Positions 15,721-25,225 of a stretch of DNA of 30,465 nucleotides are shown piece by piece (the first letter of the stretch is position 1; every line of letters begins with the position of its first letter). Source of the DNA: a virus. Both the position numbers and the translations under genes were made by a program. Location of the stretch: positions 1 to 30,465 of IMG/VR virus record IMGVR_UViG_3300000153_000003. One strand, 5' to 3'. The notes under the pieces are model-generated. The model was not told where the DNA came from. It saw only the letters and a list, made by a program, of their open reading frames with translations, and did not search any database.

Positions 15721-16257
15721 TTAAAATCCTATTGACCAAGTAAATCCTGAAATAGGTGGTAAATTTATATCACTTCCATCCGAATTTACTGACCAACTAA
15801 AATCTGATGTTGGTGCGTTCCAAGGAACGTACATTTCAAATAAGTTATCATGTTCTAAGAAAAACTCATATACTTCTGTATCATCATAATTATCCGTTGT
15901 CGGTAAAATATCTATTATATCACCGACTCCAGTTAATTCTATTTGGTCTTGTAAATTTGACAATGTTGGTCCATATCCAGTAGGTGGTGGATCTACTATA
16001 AACGAATTCATAATTTCTTTTTGATTTATAAATGATTCTACCATGGGCATATTATCTATTATTCTTCCCTTTAAATTTGAAGATTGAGTTTCATCCCATA
16101 ATCCATAATCTATTTCATCATCTCCTAATGCAAATTTAGTAATGATATATGATAAATCTACTTCCCCATCACCAGAAATACAATCGGCCAAAACTTCTCT
16201 TCCACGTTTTGTAAAATTTGCAGTTACTGTTAGAGATGTTTTATCTAAATATCCCAC
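15721..16257 (-). CDS. KFALGDDEIDY-family structural-type protein
   Basis: A 178-residue protein whose N-terminal ~75 residues match three other genes in the array: TKRGREVLADC, ITKFALGDDEIDYGLWD and, further on, INQKEIMNSFI. The C-terminal half is unlike the other members and is rich in Asp, Pro and Trp (SDFSWSVNSDG, ISGFTWSIGF). No membrane or signal segment. It starts at GTG (16257) with AGGA seven bases upstream; no in-frame ATG precedes the conserved region. The conserved head with a variable tail suggests a shared attachment domain carrying different ends, probably on the virion. I do not recognise a named family. Confidence 0.75.
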   Translation of the reverse strand: MGYLDKTSLTVTANFTKRGREVLADCISGDGEVDLSYIITKFALGDDEIDYGLWDETQSSNLKGRIIDNMPMVESFINQKEIMNSFIVDPPPTGYGPTLSNLQDQIELTGVGDIIDILPTTDNYDDTEVYEFFLEHDNLFEMYVPWNAPTSDFSWSVNSDGSDINLPPISGFTWSIGF

Positions 16258-16266
16258 TATTATTTC

Positions 16267-16521
16267 CTATATTATATTGAATGAAAAATTTGCAGTTGGT
16301 AATTGTGGAGTATATTCTTCTGCTGGTGGAGTAAAATATACTCCACCACCAGGTTTAACCATTACATCTAATGTCCGAGTTGCTCCAGTATTCATTCCTG
16401 TTACTTTTAGTGTTGTAAACTTTGTAGTTGAAATTTCCTTTCCTTTTAATCTAACTCCACTACTAAACAAAGTTTTTTCTTTTCCAATACCATCTTTACC
16501 AACTTGTTTTGCACTTAACAT
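16267..16521 (-). CDS. C-terminal half of a split KFALGDDEIDY paralogue
   Basis: An 84-residue protein. Its middle, STTKFTTLKVTGMNTGATRTL, lines up with the C-terminal domains of the two full-length members (TSIIITGQMSGAIYVLPIEV in 16823-17518 and TSIVITGESSGAVIEFDVTV in 17542-18354), which look like an Ig-like beta sandwich edge. It lacks the KFALGDDEIDY head, which is on the gene just upstream (16521-16823). The two share a TAATG junction, so ATG 16521 overlaps the upstream stop by one base and translation is probably coupled. Either one gene split in two or a modular arrangement. Confidence 0.7.
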   Translation of the reverse strand: MLSAKQVGKDGIGKEKTLFSSGVRLKGKEISTTKFTTLKVTGMNTGATRTLDVMVKPGGGVYFTPPAEEYTPQLPTANFSFNII

Positions 16522-16823
16522 TATTTATTACTCTCTTCAATTCTATTTTTAAAAATAAAAGAATTCATAATTTCAGTATTTGTAATTATAGGTTCGAATA
16601 CTGGTTGATTGTCTATTACTTGACCATATGGTTTTACAAAATTAGAACCACTTGGGGTAACATCCCATAAACCATAATCCACTTCATCATCACCTAATGC
16701 AAATTTAGTAATAATGTGTTCTCTATTTTGATTTTCACCAAAAACAGCAGACCGTAGATAATCAATTCCACGTTTAGTCAATACTGCATCTAAAACTAAA
16801 GTTGTTTTATTTATAAATCCCAT
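16521..16823 (-). CDS. N-terminal half of a split KFALGDDEIDY paralogue
   Basis: A 100-residue protein consisting almost only of the family head: TTLVLDAVLTKRGIDYLRSA, ITKFALGDDEVDYGLWD and VFEPIITNTEIMNSFIF, ending soon after in RIEESNK. Full-length members continue for another 130-170 residues; here that continuation is found on the following gene in another frame. It is linked to both neighbours by one-base TAATG overlaps (at 16823 and 16521). Whether the head alone is functional cannot be told. Confidence 0.72.
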   Translation of the reverse strand: MGFINKTTLVLDAVLTKRGIDYLRSAVFGENQNREHIITKFALGDDEVDYGLWDVTPSGSNFVKPYGQVIDNQPVFEPIITNTEIMNSFIFKNRIEESNK

Positions 16824-17518
16824 TATACACCACCTGAAGTATTATCCACATATTTTACTTCTATTGGAAGAACATAAATTGCCCCTGACATTTGTCCTGT
16901 TATAATTATTGAAGTTTCTCTATTAGATGTAAGCATTTGAGATTTTATTGTTGATACTCTTGAAACTACCTTTTTACTCAATCTACCACTTTCTTCATTA
17001 TAAACCGCTCCAATATCATAATTTACATTTTCACCTTGTCCTGTTCCAATATCAATTACATTTTTATTCAATACTAAAAAACTATATTTTTCATTGGAAA
17101 ATGCTCCATCTGCTCCTACCGTACTTGGATTTAAAACGTGGTCACTCATTGACCATTTCGGAATTGTATTTCCATTATATTCTGTATTTAATGCATTCAC
17201 ACCTGTTAAACCAGTTGGAGGAGTTATGTTACTAATATATGGTAAAGCTGTTGTTCCTATTGGAAGTGTAATTAACTTATATTTCATTACCACTTCTGGA
17301 TCAACAACTGGTTCTATCATTGGAGTACTTTCCAATACCGCACCGTAATAATCTGTCCCCCTTGGGTGTGCTGTATCCCATAATGTATAATCTATTTCAT
17401 CGTCTGCTAATGCAAACTTTGATATATTAAACTTACCATCACTTTTTGATAGATATTCTCTACCTTTTTTAGTTAATACCGCATTTAGTATGTACGAAGT
17501 ATTATTTATAAATCCCAT
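16823..17518 (-). CDS. KFALGDDEIDY-family structural-type protein, full length
   Basis: A 231-residue protein with both family regions: the head (TSYILNAVLTKKGREYLS, ISKFALADDEIDYTLWDTAH, RGTDYYGAVLESTPMIEP) and a C-terminal beta domain (TSIIITGQMSGAIYVLPIEV). The stretch RGTDYYGAV is shared with 17542-18354, so these two are the closest pair in the array. ATG start; ends with a TAATG overlap onto the next gene. No enzyme motif. A virion or tail component is likely from location and composition. Confidence 0.78.
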   Translation of the reverse strand: MGFINNTSYILNAVLTKKGREYLSKSDGKFNISKFALADDEIDYTLWDTAHPRGTDYYGAVLESTPMIEPVVDPEVVMKYKLITLPIGTTALPYISNITPPTGLTGVNALNTEYNGNTIPKWSMSDHVLNPSTVGADGAFSNEKYSFLVLNKNVIDIGTGQGENVNYDIGAVYNEESGRLSKKVVSRVSTIKSQMLTSNRETSIIITGQMSGAIYVLPIEVKYVDNTSGGV

Positions 17519-17541
17519 TTATTTTCCTTCGTGTTATTATT

Positions 17542-18354
17542 TTATGATTTACGAACAGTAACATCAAACTCTATTACTGCCCCAGAACTTTCACCTGTAA
17601 TTACTATTGAAGTTTTAGTTTGTTGTGAAATTCGTTTTGGATAAATCATTATTGGTGCTGCCAACCCTGATTTTCTCAAATTACCACCACTACCTATTAC
17701 TGTTCCAGAAATAGTTTGAGATATATGCTGAACATTATTCACAAATGGTAGCCACAATGAATCTAATGATGTATTATTTGATTTTTCAACCATAACACCT
17801 TCTTTCACAGTTTGATAATCTGGAGCTAATAAAGCAATAGATGAGTCTAACAAAGTAATAGTATAACTTTCTCCTGAATACAAGTTTTGATCGACAGCGC
17901 CATAGTTAGAATTATCTTTATGTTGAATTGATATTGCAACTCCTGGAGCACCAAATTTTTCTAATGTCGGTTCACCAACAACAAGCGCCCTATTGAAATC
18001 ATTTTCTGTTGTCTCCCAAACTAATGCACTATTTGTTCCAGATAATTGAGTGCTTGTGTTATTGGTTTCAACCAACTTTGCCATCGCCCGAGTACCATCG
18101 GATCTTGATACCAGTTTATATTTCATAATTTCAGATGGATCGTTAAATGGTTCTAGTGCTGGTAGATTTTCTATTACAGCTCCGTAATAATCCGTTCCCC
18201 TTGTATGTGTTGTATCCCATAGATCATAATCTATTTCATCATCTCCCAATGCAAATTTACTGACTGTAAAATTTCCACCAGTTGACAAAAGTTCTCTACC
18301 CTTTTTTGTCAAAATAGCGTCTAATGTTCGTGTTGTATTATTTAGATATCCCAT
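17542..18354 (-). CDS. KFALGDDEIDY-family structural-type protein, first in array
   Basis: A 270-residue protein, the longest member of the array. Head: TTRTLDAILTKKGRELLS, VSKFALGDDEIDYDLWDTTH and RGTDYYGAVIENLPALEPF. C-terminal domain: TSIVITGESSGAVIEFDVTV. The middle (~110-230) is specific to this copy. ATG start seven bases after AGGAG; upstream are 103 bases without a gene, holding a candidate promoter motif. It would head an operon of the array genes and the PKD protein. Function unknown beyond a probable virion role. Confidence 0.78.
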   Translation of the reverse strand: MGYLNNTTRTLDAILTKKGRELLSTGGNFTVSKFALGDDEIDYDLWDTTHTRGTDYYGAVIENLPALEPFNDPSEIMKYKLVSRSDGTRAMAKLVETNNTSTQLSGTNSALVWETTENDFNRALVVGEPTLEKFGAPGVAISIQHKDNSNYGAVDQNLYSGESYTITLLDSSIALLAPDYQTVKEGVMVEKSNNTSLDSLWLPFVNNVQHISQTISGTVIGSGGNLRKSGLAAPIMIYPKRISQQTKTSIVITGESSGAVIEFDVTVRKS

Positions 18355-18424
18355 TTTTCTTTTCTCCTGTGTAAAATAATTTGGATTTTTTTATAAGATG
18401 TAATAAAACTTGTTATTCTTCACT

Positions 18425-18434
18425 TATAAATATA
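18425..18434 (-). promoter_or_regulatory. Candidate promoter element TATATTTATA before the KFALGDDEIDY array
   Basis: Exact copy of the ten-base motif on the coding strand, 71 bases before the ATG of the first array gene, in the 103-base gap after the 2255-residue protein gene (the longest intergenic gap in the window). No convincing terminator hairpin or RNA gene was seen in this gap. Confidence 0.4.
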
Positions 18435-18457
18435 ATTTTTTTTAGTTTTCATCATTT

Positions 18458-21400
18458 TTATTTAACGTTAAGTGGGGTAGATGGTGAGTCTGTTGTTACA
18501 AGTTTTGTTGGACTTGTTATTGTTATTTCTACTGCCGCTGATTTATCTTCATATCTACTTCCATTATCTGAAACTGTTGTATCGTTAGTTTGAACACACC
18601 CAAGATAAAATAGTCTATCAGTACCCAAGGATTCATCCCACTTATTATCTAAATCAGATAATACAAAACTTGATGAATATGGATTATGTAATGATGCACT
18701 TAATGAAGATGAATAATGATACTCAACTTCAGAATTAAAATATGATGTAACATTCGTTTCAATTCTTGGCATAACTACTTCTTCAAAAATTGATTTTTGA
18801 CTTCCTAATTGGATTGTGGCATTATAATAATCACTTCCGTACCATCCACTTTCATCTCTATCCCCTATTCCATATAAAGCTGGCATTTCTAATATATCCT
18901 TTCCTACATATGACCCTGTTCCTGATGCTACTTCTGAAAAAGTATGACTTGGTGCGTTATATGATACAAGGTCTGCAGAAAACACTACACTTGAACCGGT
19001 TTCTTGTGTTTTATAATTTAATTTAAATGGATCATATAAATTTACATTTGAAGTAAAATCTTCATGTATAGCGGATGCTGAAATATAAGAACCCGTTTCA
19101 TTTGTATGAAAATTAACATTAAATGGATTTGAATAATTCATGTTTGTTTCTAATGGAACATATTCTGATGACGCTGAAATATATGACCCCGTTTTATTTG
19201 TTTTTGAGGATACTTTGAATGGATTACTATAATTTATATTTGCATCATAATTAGGATACTCCGAGCTCTCTGAAATATATGCCATGGTGTCAATAAATGT
19301 TGTGTGGTGTGCTGTCTCAAGTATTGGTTTCTTACCAATAATTATTTTATCCCTTTCCAATACAGTTGGTTCTATCATAATTCCAACATTTGCATTTGCT
19401 CTTGCTGGAATTAAACTTTTTACTTGTTTATATAATGAACTATCATAATATTTTAATAATCTTAAATAATCCCAGAAGTTATTTGGTCCACTATATTTCT
19501 GCCAATATAAATTTCGTGCCTCCACAAGTCCGGTATATTGTTCTTTGTACTGGTCACGTGGATCTCCAATATATTGGTCGAAATCAAGGTCTGGCATTGA
19601 TAATATAATATCTTCATCAATTGGAGCAGATGGTGAAAAGTATATTCCAAGTTTGTTAGAATCAATTGGAGCATTGTCATAAGCCGGTGTTGTAATACTT
19701 TCACCGAATTTTAATATTGGGTTTCCTATCTTATCATTTCTAACATCATCTTCTATTCTAATTTTTGTAGATGATCTACGAGATGGACCAAGATTTGGAA
19801 CTTTCATTTTAGTTTCATCAACTACTGATGAGAAGTGATCTTTAAGTCCACTTGTAAAATTATATGGAACTGCAGATGAAGTGAATGATTGGTCTGCACT
19901 TGCATCTTGAAACCATTGATTTACTCCAACACTCAAATCTTTGTCATCATCGAATGAATAACGTGTGACTAAATCTGTATAAGATGCGGATGGGTGGTTT
20001 CCATCAAATGATATTGGAGCTGTCACATGATTATCAAATGACGATTCTAATAGTGGTGTAGTCCAATTTCTATATTCCATCATAGAACCACTAAATGATT
20101 CACCGAAATCAACACTTTCTGGACCACCTATTGTAATTGTATTTCCACCTCCATTATATGAAGTATTATATGATTGTGAAACAGCTCCTAATGAACCACT
20201 TACTGTCATTTCACTTGTGGATTCTAAATATATTTTACTTCTACCTACATCGTATTTTTTAGTGTATAATGTATAAACTACATCCTGACTTGTATCATCA
20301 TCACTTAAATGAGTTCCAGATGCAGAAGTTCTGGTTAACATTACCGAATAAAACTCTCCATCATATACTGGTAGTGCTGATGATGTTATTTCATTGTACC
20401 CTCTACTGCCACTTAATTTAAAATTAACATATCCATATTGATCTGATGAGCCATTGTCTTTAAGTCCAATAGACCAATCTGTTCCTCGTCTAACTAATAC
20501 TTGATTAGAACCCGTTACAGCTTTAAATCTAAATTCTATTGTGTCTGGTCGTCTACTTGTTGCTCCATCTCCTTGTGTAACTGCTTGCCAAGTATCATTT
20601 TGAACATAAGTGTTATTTGTTGCTCCGAAGAAATTTAATGCTTTTGTAAATTTTCTTGTTAAAAACGATTCTGCAGATTGTCCTGGTAGTTTTGGTCCAC
20701 CATATTCCACAACACGTAAAATAGAAGATGGAATACCATAACAACTTATCAGACCATTAATTGCTCTGGAGGTCCCTTTTGTTTTTAGGAAATATGGCAT
20801 ATTGTTTATTATACGACTCCATATTTCTCTGGATATATCTCTATCTGATGTTCCGCTAAATTGCCATGGAGTTTCTGAACCAGTTTGCTCCATTCCCAAA
20901 ATGTATCGTGGTATGGAAACTAAATCTTTTCCATCATAAACTTCCCAACCAAGTGATTGTGCAACAGGTTTTAATAAATCTCTTGCTAAACCACTATCTA
21001 CACCATCTCGTCTATCATGAACATCGGTCATTGACTTTACGAATGCCCAAATGTCATCAAAATAATGACCAATCATATCTATAAAGTTTAAGAATAAGTC
21101 ATTTTCAGAATCATCTTGGACAAATGTTGGAAGATTAACTCTTAATCTATTCATATTTTGTTTATCATATACAGATGATGAAATTATTTGATTATTATAC
21201 CAATCAACAGCTACAGATTGTGTAACTCTGTAATTTATATACGGGTCGGAATAAGTCCCAGTTCCAGATAGTTTCGGCCATGCATTGTCGTGTTGTATTC
21301 CAATGGAACTACTTGAATAAGATGAACTTTTGTTATACATATAGTTTTCAAATTTATCAAACGTATTTATAGTTTCACGACGCTTTCTTTCCCACCATGC

Positions 21401-24400
21401 AATTTGAGTTGTAGAACCACTAATCGGAGATAATCCTGGATTATATGATGATGACCCTGAAAGTGGGAGATAACCAGTTCCACTTAATGTTCCAGAAAGA
21501 GACGCACTTCTATCTGAATACATTTCGATTAAATCTAATTTATATTTAAAATTCCGGACTCGTTTTTCTGCTGAACCAAAATGTATGAAATTATCGAATA
21601 AAAAATGATCAATATTGATATCTATACTTAAACTTCCACTCAAAAGTTCATTTTCTAAACTTTCTTTTATAGAAGAATCTGTTGTTGTTAATGAATCATA
21701 TCCTTTATATTCTGTTTTTCCTGTTCCAATGGGACTATTAACATTTCCAGGTTCTGGTGTACGAAGAACTATATCACTTATTTCTTCTTCAATAAAAGGA
21801 ATGAGAGTACAAGTTTCTTCAATAGGTGGTATCATTTCCTTTACCACACTACAAAAATCTTGATCTTTTATGTCACCCTGTAACGGTTCATATAATTTAT
21901 ATACAGCTGAGTGTGGATATTCTGGATATGTAATCGTATCCAATTTAAAATTAGTTATCAAACTAAAATTATTAGGGCCAAATTTTATAAGTTTACTTAA
22001 ATCTTCTTCGGTATCCCTTGGACTATTTATAAACCACTTTTCAAACCCATTTGAATTTTCATCATTTATAGATTGCATATCATATAATGAATACGAATCA
22101 AAATCATGACCAGCTTCATTTCCAAGTTCTTCATATGAATTTAATAACGTAATAGTATTTCCACTTATTCCAGCAATATCACCCCGTAGTGTTCCAAAGG
22201 TAGGTTCTACTGAATAAAGTGATGATGTATAATCTACACTAAATTCTGTAAATTCATTCCAAGGACGAATGTTTGTAGAATTATCAAAAACTGAACCATT
22301 GGGTGCTAAATTCTCATAAGTATCTTTTAAAATAATAGTATTTTTATCTATTATGGTTTCAATTTCTGCAACCAAGTCCTCCGTAACAGGAATTTTATCA
22401 ATAGTGGTTGATATTACAGTTCTTTGTATTTGTACATTTTCTACCCAAAGTATTCCTTCTGGACCATAGTGACCATATACATATAAAGATGTTGGTTTCG
22501 TTAAATCCCAATCTTCTTCTACTTCTGCCGTATAACTTACCTGTTCCCATTCATCAGTATTGGAAACTGGAATATACCTTTGAAATTCTCGTTGCCATGC
22601 GTGATGACTACCTTCCTCTAAAGTTGATGGATGATTTCCAATATTAGATCCCCAATATTGACCAACTTCACTTTTTCTATGATGTAACAATCCAACCATT
22701 GCACCTTTTTTAATGGTATCGGATTTTTGCCACCAGGTTATTGTAATGTTATCACCAACACTAATTCCTTGTGATGCCATTTCATATGGCAATGTTTGGG
22801 CTATACCCAACCATCTATGTGCAAGACCCATTGGTTGACTTTCAACTGTATTAAGTCCCGTTTTAAATGGACCATCATAACTTGTATGATTTGGAGCATC
22901 AAATTGAGAATTTTTATCGATGAATTTCATTACAGTATCACCATATTGTCCTTCACCTTGTACCCATTTAGCGTGATATCCTAACCAACCACTGTGCCAT
23001 CTTGATCTACTATTTTGTATATCAACACTCCCACCCCAATCGAACCAATTAAATCCATATGACCAATTTTCAACCTGTACTGCATCTTTATGTAATGCGG
23101 GATCCCAAGCTTTCCAAATTTCATCTGTTATGTTGAATGTGGGTGTCCACTCCCAAACTAAATTATTTTTTCTATTTCCATTATTCCAAATCCATTCACA
23201 TTCTTCCAATTCTGGGTCATTATTACTCCCCCAAGTACCACTGCTATTTGCGAGTCCGAGTGACTTCCACCCAGGTAAATTAGAAGTAGAACCATCAGCT
23301 TCAATAATTTTCCACACTCCAGGTGAAGTGGTAGATAAATTAGATTCAGATTCTGTATCTATTACATAATCACCGTCAACATCACCAGTTTTATATTCCG
23401 TTCCCTTATATGTTATTTTTGCTAAAAATGCTGCAGCACCGGAAATATTTTTTGTAACCAATCTGAGCTTATCTGACAGTGAAAAATCTGCTGTGCTGAA
23501 ATCCTTACTTTGTCTCCAGTTATTATGTGATCCCAATTGACTTTCATTGCCGTTTGAATCTACTTTATAAAGTATAAATTCATGGTCCGCTTGTATCCAC
23601 ACTTTTATTGTAGAATTCCCTATATCTGGAAAATCACCGTGGTATTTAGATTTTCTAAATTCTCCTTCATAATTAGTTATTTGAGTGGCATTAGAATTTT
23701 TTATTGAAATGTCATCCACAACTTTGATTTCAGTGACTTCGCTAAAATTTTCATCTACTACGAAAGCATCCTTAATGATAATTTTACCACTTCCTCTACT
23801 ACCACCCTCTCCCATAAGGGATATAAATCCAGCATCTTCATTCGATATTTCTGCATATAACTTATTATCATCTATAAAAGAAATTGTACCAGTTGTTTGG
23901 CTATCCATTTCTTCTTGTCTTGAACTGACCATATATGGACTTGGAGTTCCAGAAACACTTCCTGGTTCAACTTGAACATTTGTAATATACCTAATTCCTG
24001 TTTCTGTTACAGTGGTTTTTCCTAAAAGCCATTTTATAGTACCATCGGAATTTTCTGGAATAGTTATAGTTTTATATTCACGCTTCCATTCATTTCCACT
24101 TATAATTTTAGTTTCAAATGTTCCACCTGCATTTTCAATTGAAGAGATATTAACCTCGGAGTCTCCCTTATTGATTTTTCCAGAAAATAATTCTCTGTTG
24201 GATGTCCAATCATCACTCCAATACACCCAACAACTCAATATATAAGTTTCATTTGATATTCCCTTTACAATAACTTCATACTTGTTATCAGATCCATTAG
24301 ATGTTGTTTTTAATGTCCATGCACTATTACCTGGATTAGAAAATTTTTCTATCGTGTGATTATTTGATATTAACGATTTTTCAGTAATATCATTTCCATC

Positions 24401-25225
24401 AAAAAAGTTCCCATTGGAAACTAAATTTTCAGATATAGGTAATGTTTCATTTTCTATTACAGGAGTATATTTTGATATTACTTCGGCACTCTCGTCCTTG
24501 TCTATAACAAATGCATTTCTAATTTTAAGAGTTCCACCTACCATGGAATTATTTAATTGAATATCACCTGGACTATGTAAAGTTACAACTTTTCCAGTAT
24601 CGTCAAATGTTAAATATGAAGTACCATTTACGATTGAATACGCTAAACAAGTATAACATATTAACCTAAATTGTTCGTGAAAATCTGGATCATTTATTCC
24701 AGGATTTGGTCGTAATCTAATTTCTGTTCTTGAAGGTGATATTTCTTGTAACCAAAATTTATCTTCTTGTATGAGAAGTTCTATAAAATTATTATTTTCA
24801 TCTTTTAATGGTTCTTCTACAGTTCCAGCATATATTTTACCATTTGTATCTACCCAATGTGGGTCATCTGACTGATAAATACTTCTATCATTTTTATAAA
24901 CCAAAATAAACTTATCACTGCCACCAAGTTCTCGTAAAAAATTATAAACTATTTTATAAGTTCCCCTTTCATATCCAAGACTTCTAACATGAGAACCAAC
25001 ATCCAACTTTGGTGGAAGCGGATGTGGAAGTTTTCCTGATGCTATATAATTGTCTGATGTATCATATAAATGAAATTCTATAACATCAGTTGGTGATTCA
25101 CCAAATGGTATAGGTTCGTCTCCAACATCTAATCCAGAAATACTTATCAAAGGAAGATTTTCAGAATTTAATCTTGATAATTTTCCAGTTACATTATCTA
25201 ATGTTAATTGTTTTTTTCTTGGCAT
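18458..25225 (-). CDS. 2255-residue multidomain tail / fibre protein with lectin-like regions
   Basis: The largest complete gene here. Approximate layout: residues 1-265, beta-rich head; ~268-420 and ~720-935, carbohydrate-binding-module-like jelly rolls (NLVSNGNFF, YILSCWVYW; and ITWWQKS, SLYVYGHYGPEG); ~1180-1480, a segment with WWERKRRETINTFDKFENYM and helical ENDLFLNFIDMIGHYFDDIW; ~1478-1510, NNMPYFLKTKGTSRAI and YGIPSSILRVVEYGG, a pattern of tail protein I-like baseplate proteins; ~1555-1740, a LamG/ConA-like lectin region (DTIEFRFKA, GSMMEYRNW); ~1980-2085, three internal repeats. It follows the baseplate genes with a TAATG overlap, so it is probably the baseplate-proximal fibre or a wedge-fibre connector contacting host polysaccharide. 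Domain assignments are by eye; the tail/fibre role is fairly sure. Confidence 0.8.
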   Translation of the reverse strand: MPRKKQLTLDNVTGKLSRLNSENLPLISISGLDVGDEPIPFGESPTDVIEFHLYDTSDNYIASGKLPHPLPPKLDVGSHVRSLGYERGTYKIVYNFLRELGGSDKFILVYKNDRSIYQSDDPHWVDTNGKIYAGTVEEPLKDENNNFIELLIQEDKFWLQEISPSRTEIRLRPNPGINDPDFHEQFRLICYTCLAYSIVNGTSYLTFDDTGKVVTLHSPGDIQLNNSMVGGTLKIRNAFVIDKDESAEVISKYTPVIENETLPISENLVSNGNFFDGNDITEKSLISNNHTIEKFSNPGNSAWTLKTTSNGSDNKYEVIVKGISNETYILSCWVYWSDDWTSNRELFSGKINKGDSEVNISSIENAGGTFETKIISGNEWKREYKTITIPENSDGTIKWLLGKTTVTETGIRYITNVQVEPGSVSGTPSPYMVSSRQEEMDSQTTGTISFIDDNKLYAEISNEDAGFISLMGEGGSRGSGKIIIKDAFVVDENFSEVTEIKVVDDISIKNSNATQITNYEGEFRKSKYHGDFPDIGNSTIKVWIQADHEFILYKVDSNGNESQLGSHNNWRQSKDFSTADFSLSDKLRLVTKNISGAAAFLAKITYKGTEYKTGDVDGDYVIDTESESNLSTTSPGVWKIIEADGSTSNLPGWKSLGLANSSGTWGSNNDPELEECEWIWNNGNRKNNLVWEWTPTFNITDEIWKAWDPALHKDAVQVENWSYGFNWFDWGGSVDIQNSRSRWHSGWLGYHAKWVQGEGQYGDTVMKFIDKNSQFDAPNHTSYDGPFKTGLNTVESQPMGLAHRWLGIAQTLPYEMASQGISVGDNITITWWQKSDTIKKGAMVGLLHHRKSEVGQYWGSNIGNHPSTLEEGSHHAWQREFQRYIPVSNTDEWEQVSYTAEVEEDWDLTKPTSLYVYGHYGPEGILWVENVQIQRTVISTTIDKIPVTEDLVAEIETIIDKNTIILKDTYENLAPNGSVFDNSTNIRPWNEFTEFSVDYTSSLYSVEPTFGTLRGDIAGISGNTITLLNSYEELGNEAGHDFDSYSLYDMQSINDENSNGFEKWFINSPRDTEEDLSKLIKFGPNNFSLITNFKLDTITYPEYPHSAVYKLYEPLQGDIKDQDFCSVVKEMIPPIEETCTLIPFIEEEISDIVLRTPEPGNVNSPIGTGKTEYKGYDSLTTTDSSIKESLENELLSGSLSIDINIDHFLFDNFIHFGSAEKRVRNFKYKLDLIEMYSDRSASLSGTLSGTGYLPLSGSSSYNPGLSPISGSTTQIAWWERKRRETINTFDKFENYMYNKSSSYSSSSIGIQHDNAWPKLSGTGTYSDPYINYRVTQSVAVDWYNNQIISSSVYDKQNMNRLRVNLPTFVQDDSENDLFLNFIDMIGHYFDDIWAFVKSMTDVHDRRDGVDSGLARDLLKPVAQSLGWEVYDGKDLVSIPRYILGMEQTGSETPWQFSGTSDRDISREIWSRIINNMPYFLKTKGTSRAINGLISCYGIPSSILRVVEYGGPKLPGQSAESFLTRKFTKALNFFGATNNTYVQNDTWQAVTQGDGATSRRPDTIEFRFKAVTGSNQVLVRRGTDWSIGLKDNGSSDQYGYVNFKLSGSRGYNEITSSALPVYDGEFYSVMLTRTSASGTHLSDDDTSQDVVYTLYTKKYDVGRSKIYLESTSEMTVSGSLGAVSQSYNTSYNGGGNTITIGGPESVDFGESFSGSMMEYRNWTTPLLESSFDNHVTAPISFDGNHPSASYTDLVTRYSFDDDKDLSVGVNQWFQDASADQSFTSSAVPYNFTSGLKDHFSSVVDETKMKVPNLGPSRRSSTKIRIEDDVRNDKIGNPILKFGESITTPAYDNAPIDSNKLGIYFSPSAPIDEDIILSMPDLDFDQYIGDPRDQYKEQYTGLVEARNLYWQKYSGPNNFWDYLRLLKYYDSSLYKQVKSLIPARANANVGIMIEPTVLERDKIIIGKKPILETAHHTTFIDTMAYISESSEYPNYDANINYSNPFKVSSKTNKTGSYISASSEYVPLETNMNYSNPFNVNFHTNETGSYISASAIHEDFTSNVNLYDPFKLNYKTQETGSSVVFSADLVSYNAPSHTFSEVASGTGSYVGKDILEMPALYGIGDRDESGWYGSDYYNATIQLGSQKSIFEEVVMPRIETNVTSYFNSEVEYHYSSSLSASLHNPYSSSFVLSDLDNKWDESLGTDRLFYLGCVQTNDTTVSDNGSRYEDKSAAVEITITSPTKLVTTDSPSTPLNVK
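18965..19290 (-). repeat. Three ~35-residue internal repeats near the C-terminus of the giant protein
   Basis: The pattern Y-I-S-x-S-(S)-E-Y, ~8 residues, N-x-N-Y-S-N-P-F-x-V, ~6 residues, N-E/K-T-G-S recurs: YISESSEY...NINYSNPFKV...NKTGS, YISASSEY...NMNYSNPFNV...NETGS and YISASAIH...NVNLYDPFKL...QETGS. The third copy is the most diverged. Probably stacked beta modules. Confidence 0.75.

Noticed and set aside
11716-18434. TATAAATA read on the plus strand at 11716, 15237 and 18425 as T4 late promoters
   Set aside because: In that orientation they would point away from every gene; no plus-strand gene follows. Only the box at 5766-5773 is oriented toward a gene.
18355-18457. Terminator or small RNA in the longest intergenic gap
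   Set aside because: No GC-containing hairpin with a T tract on the coding strand and no RNA-like structure seen; only the candidate promoter motif.
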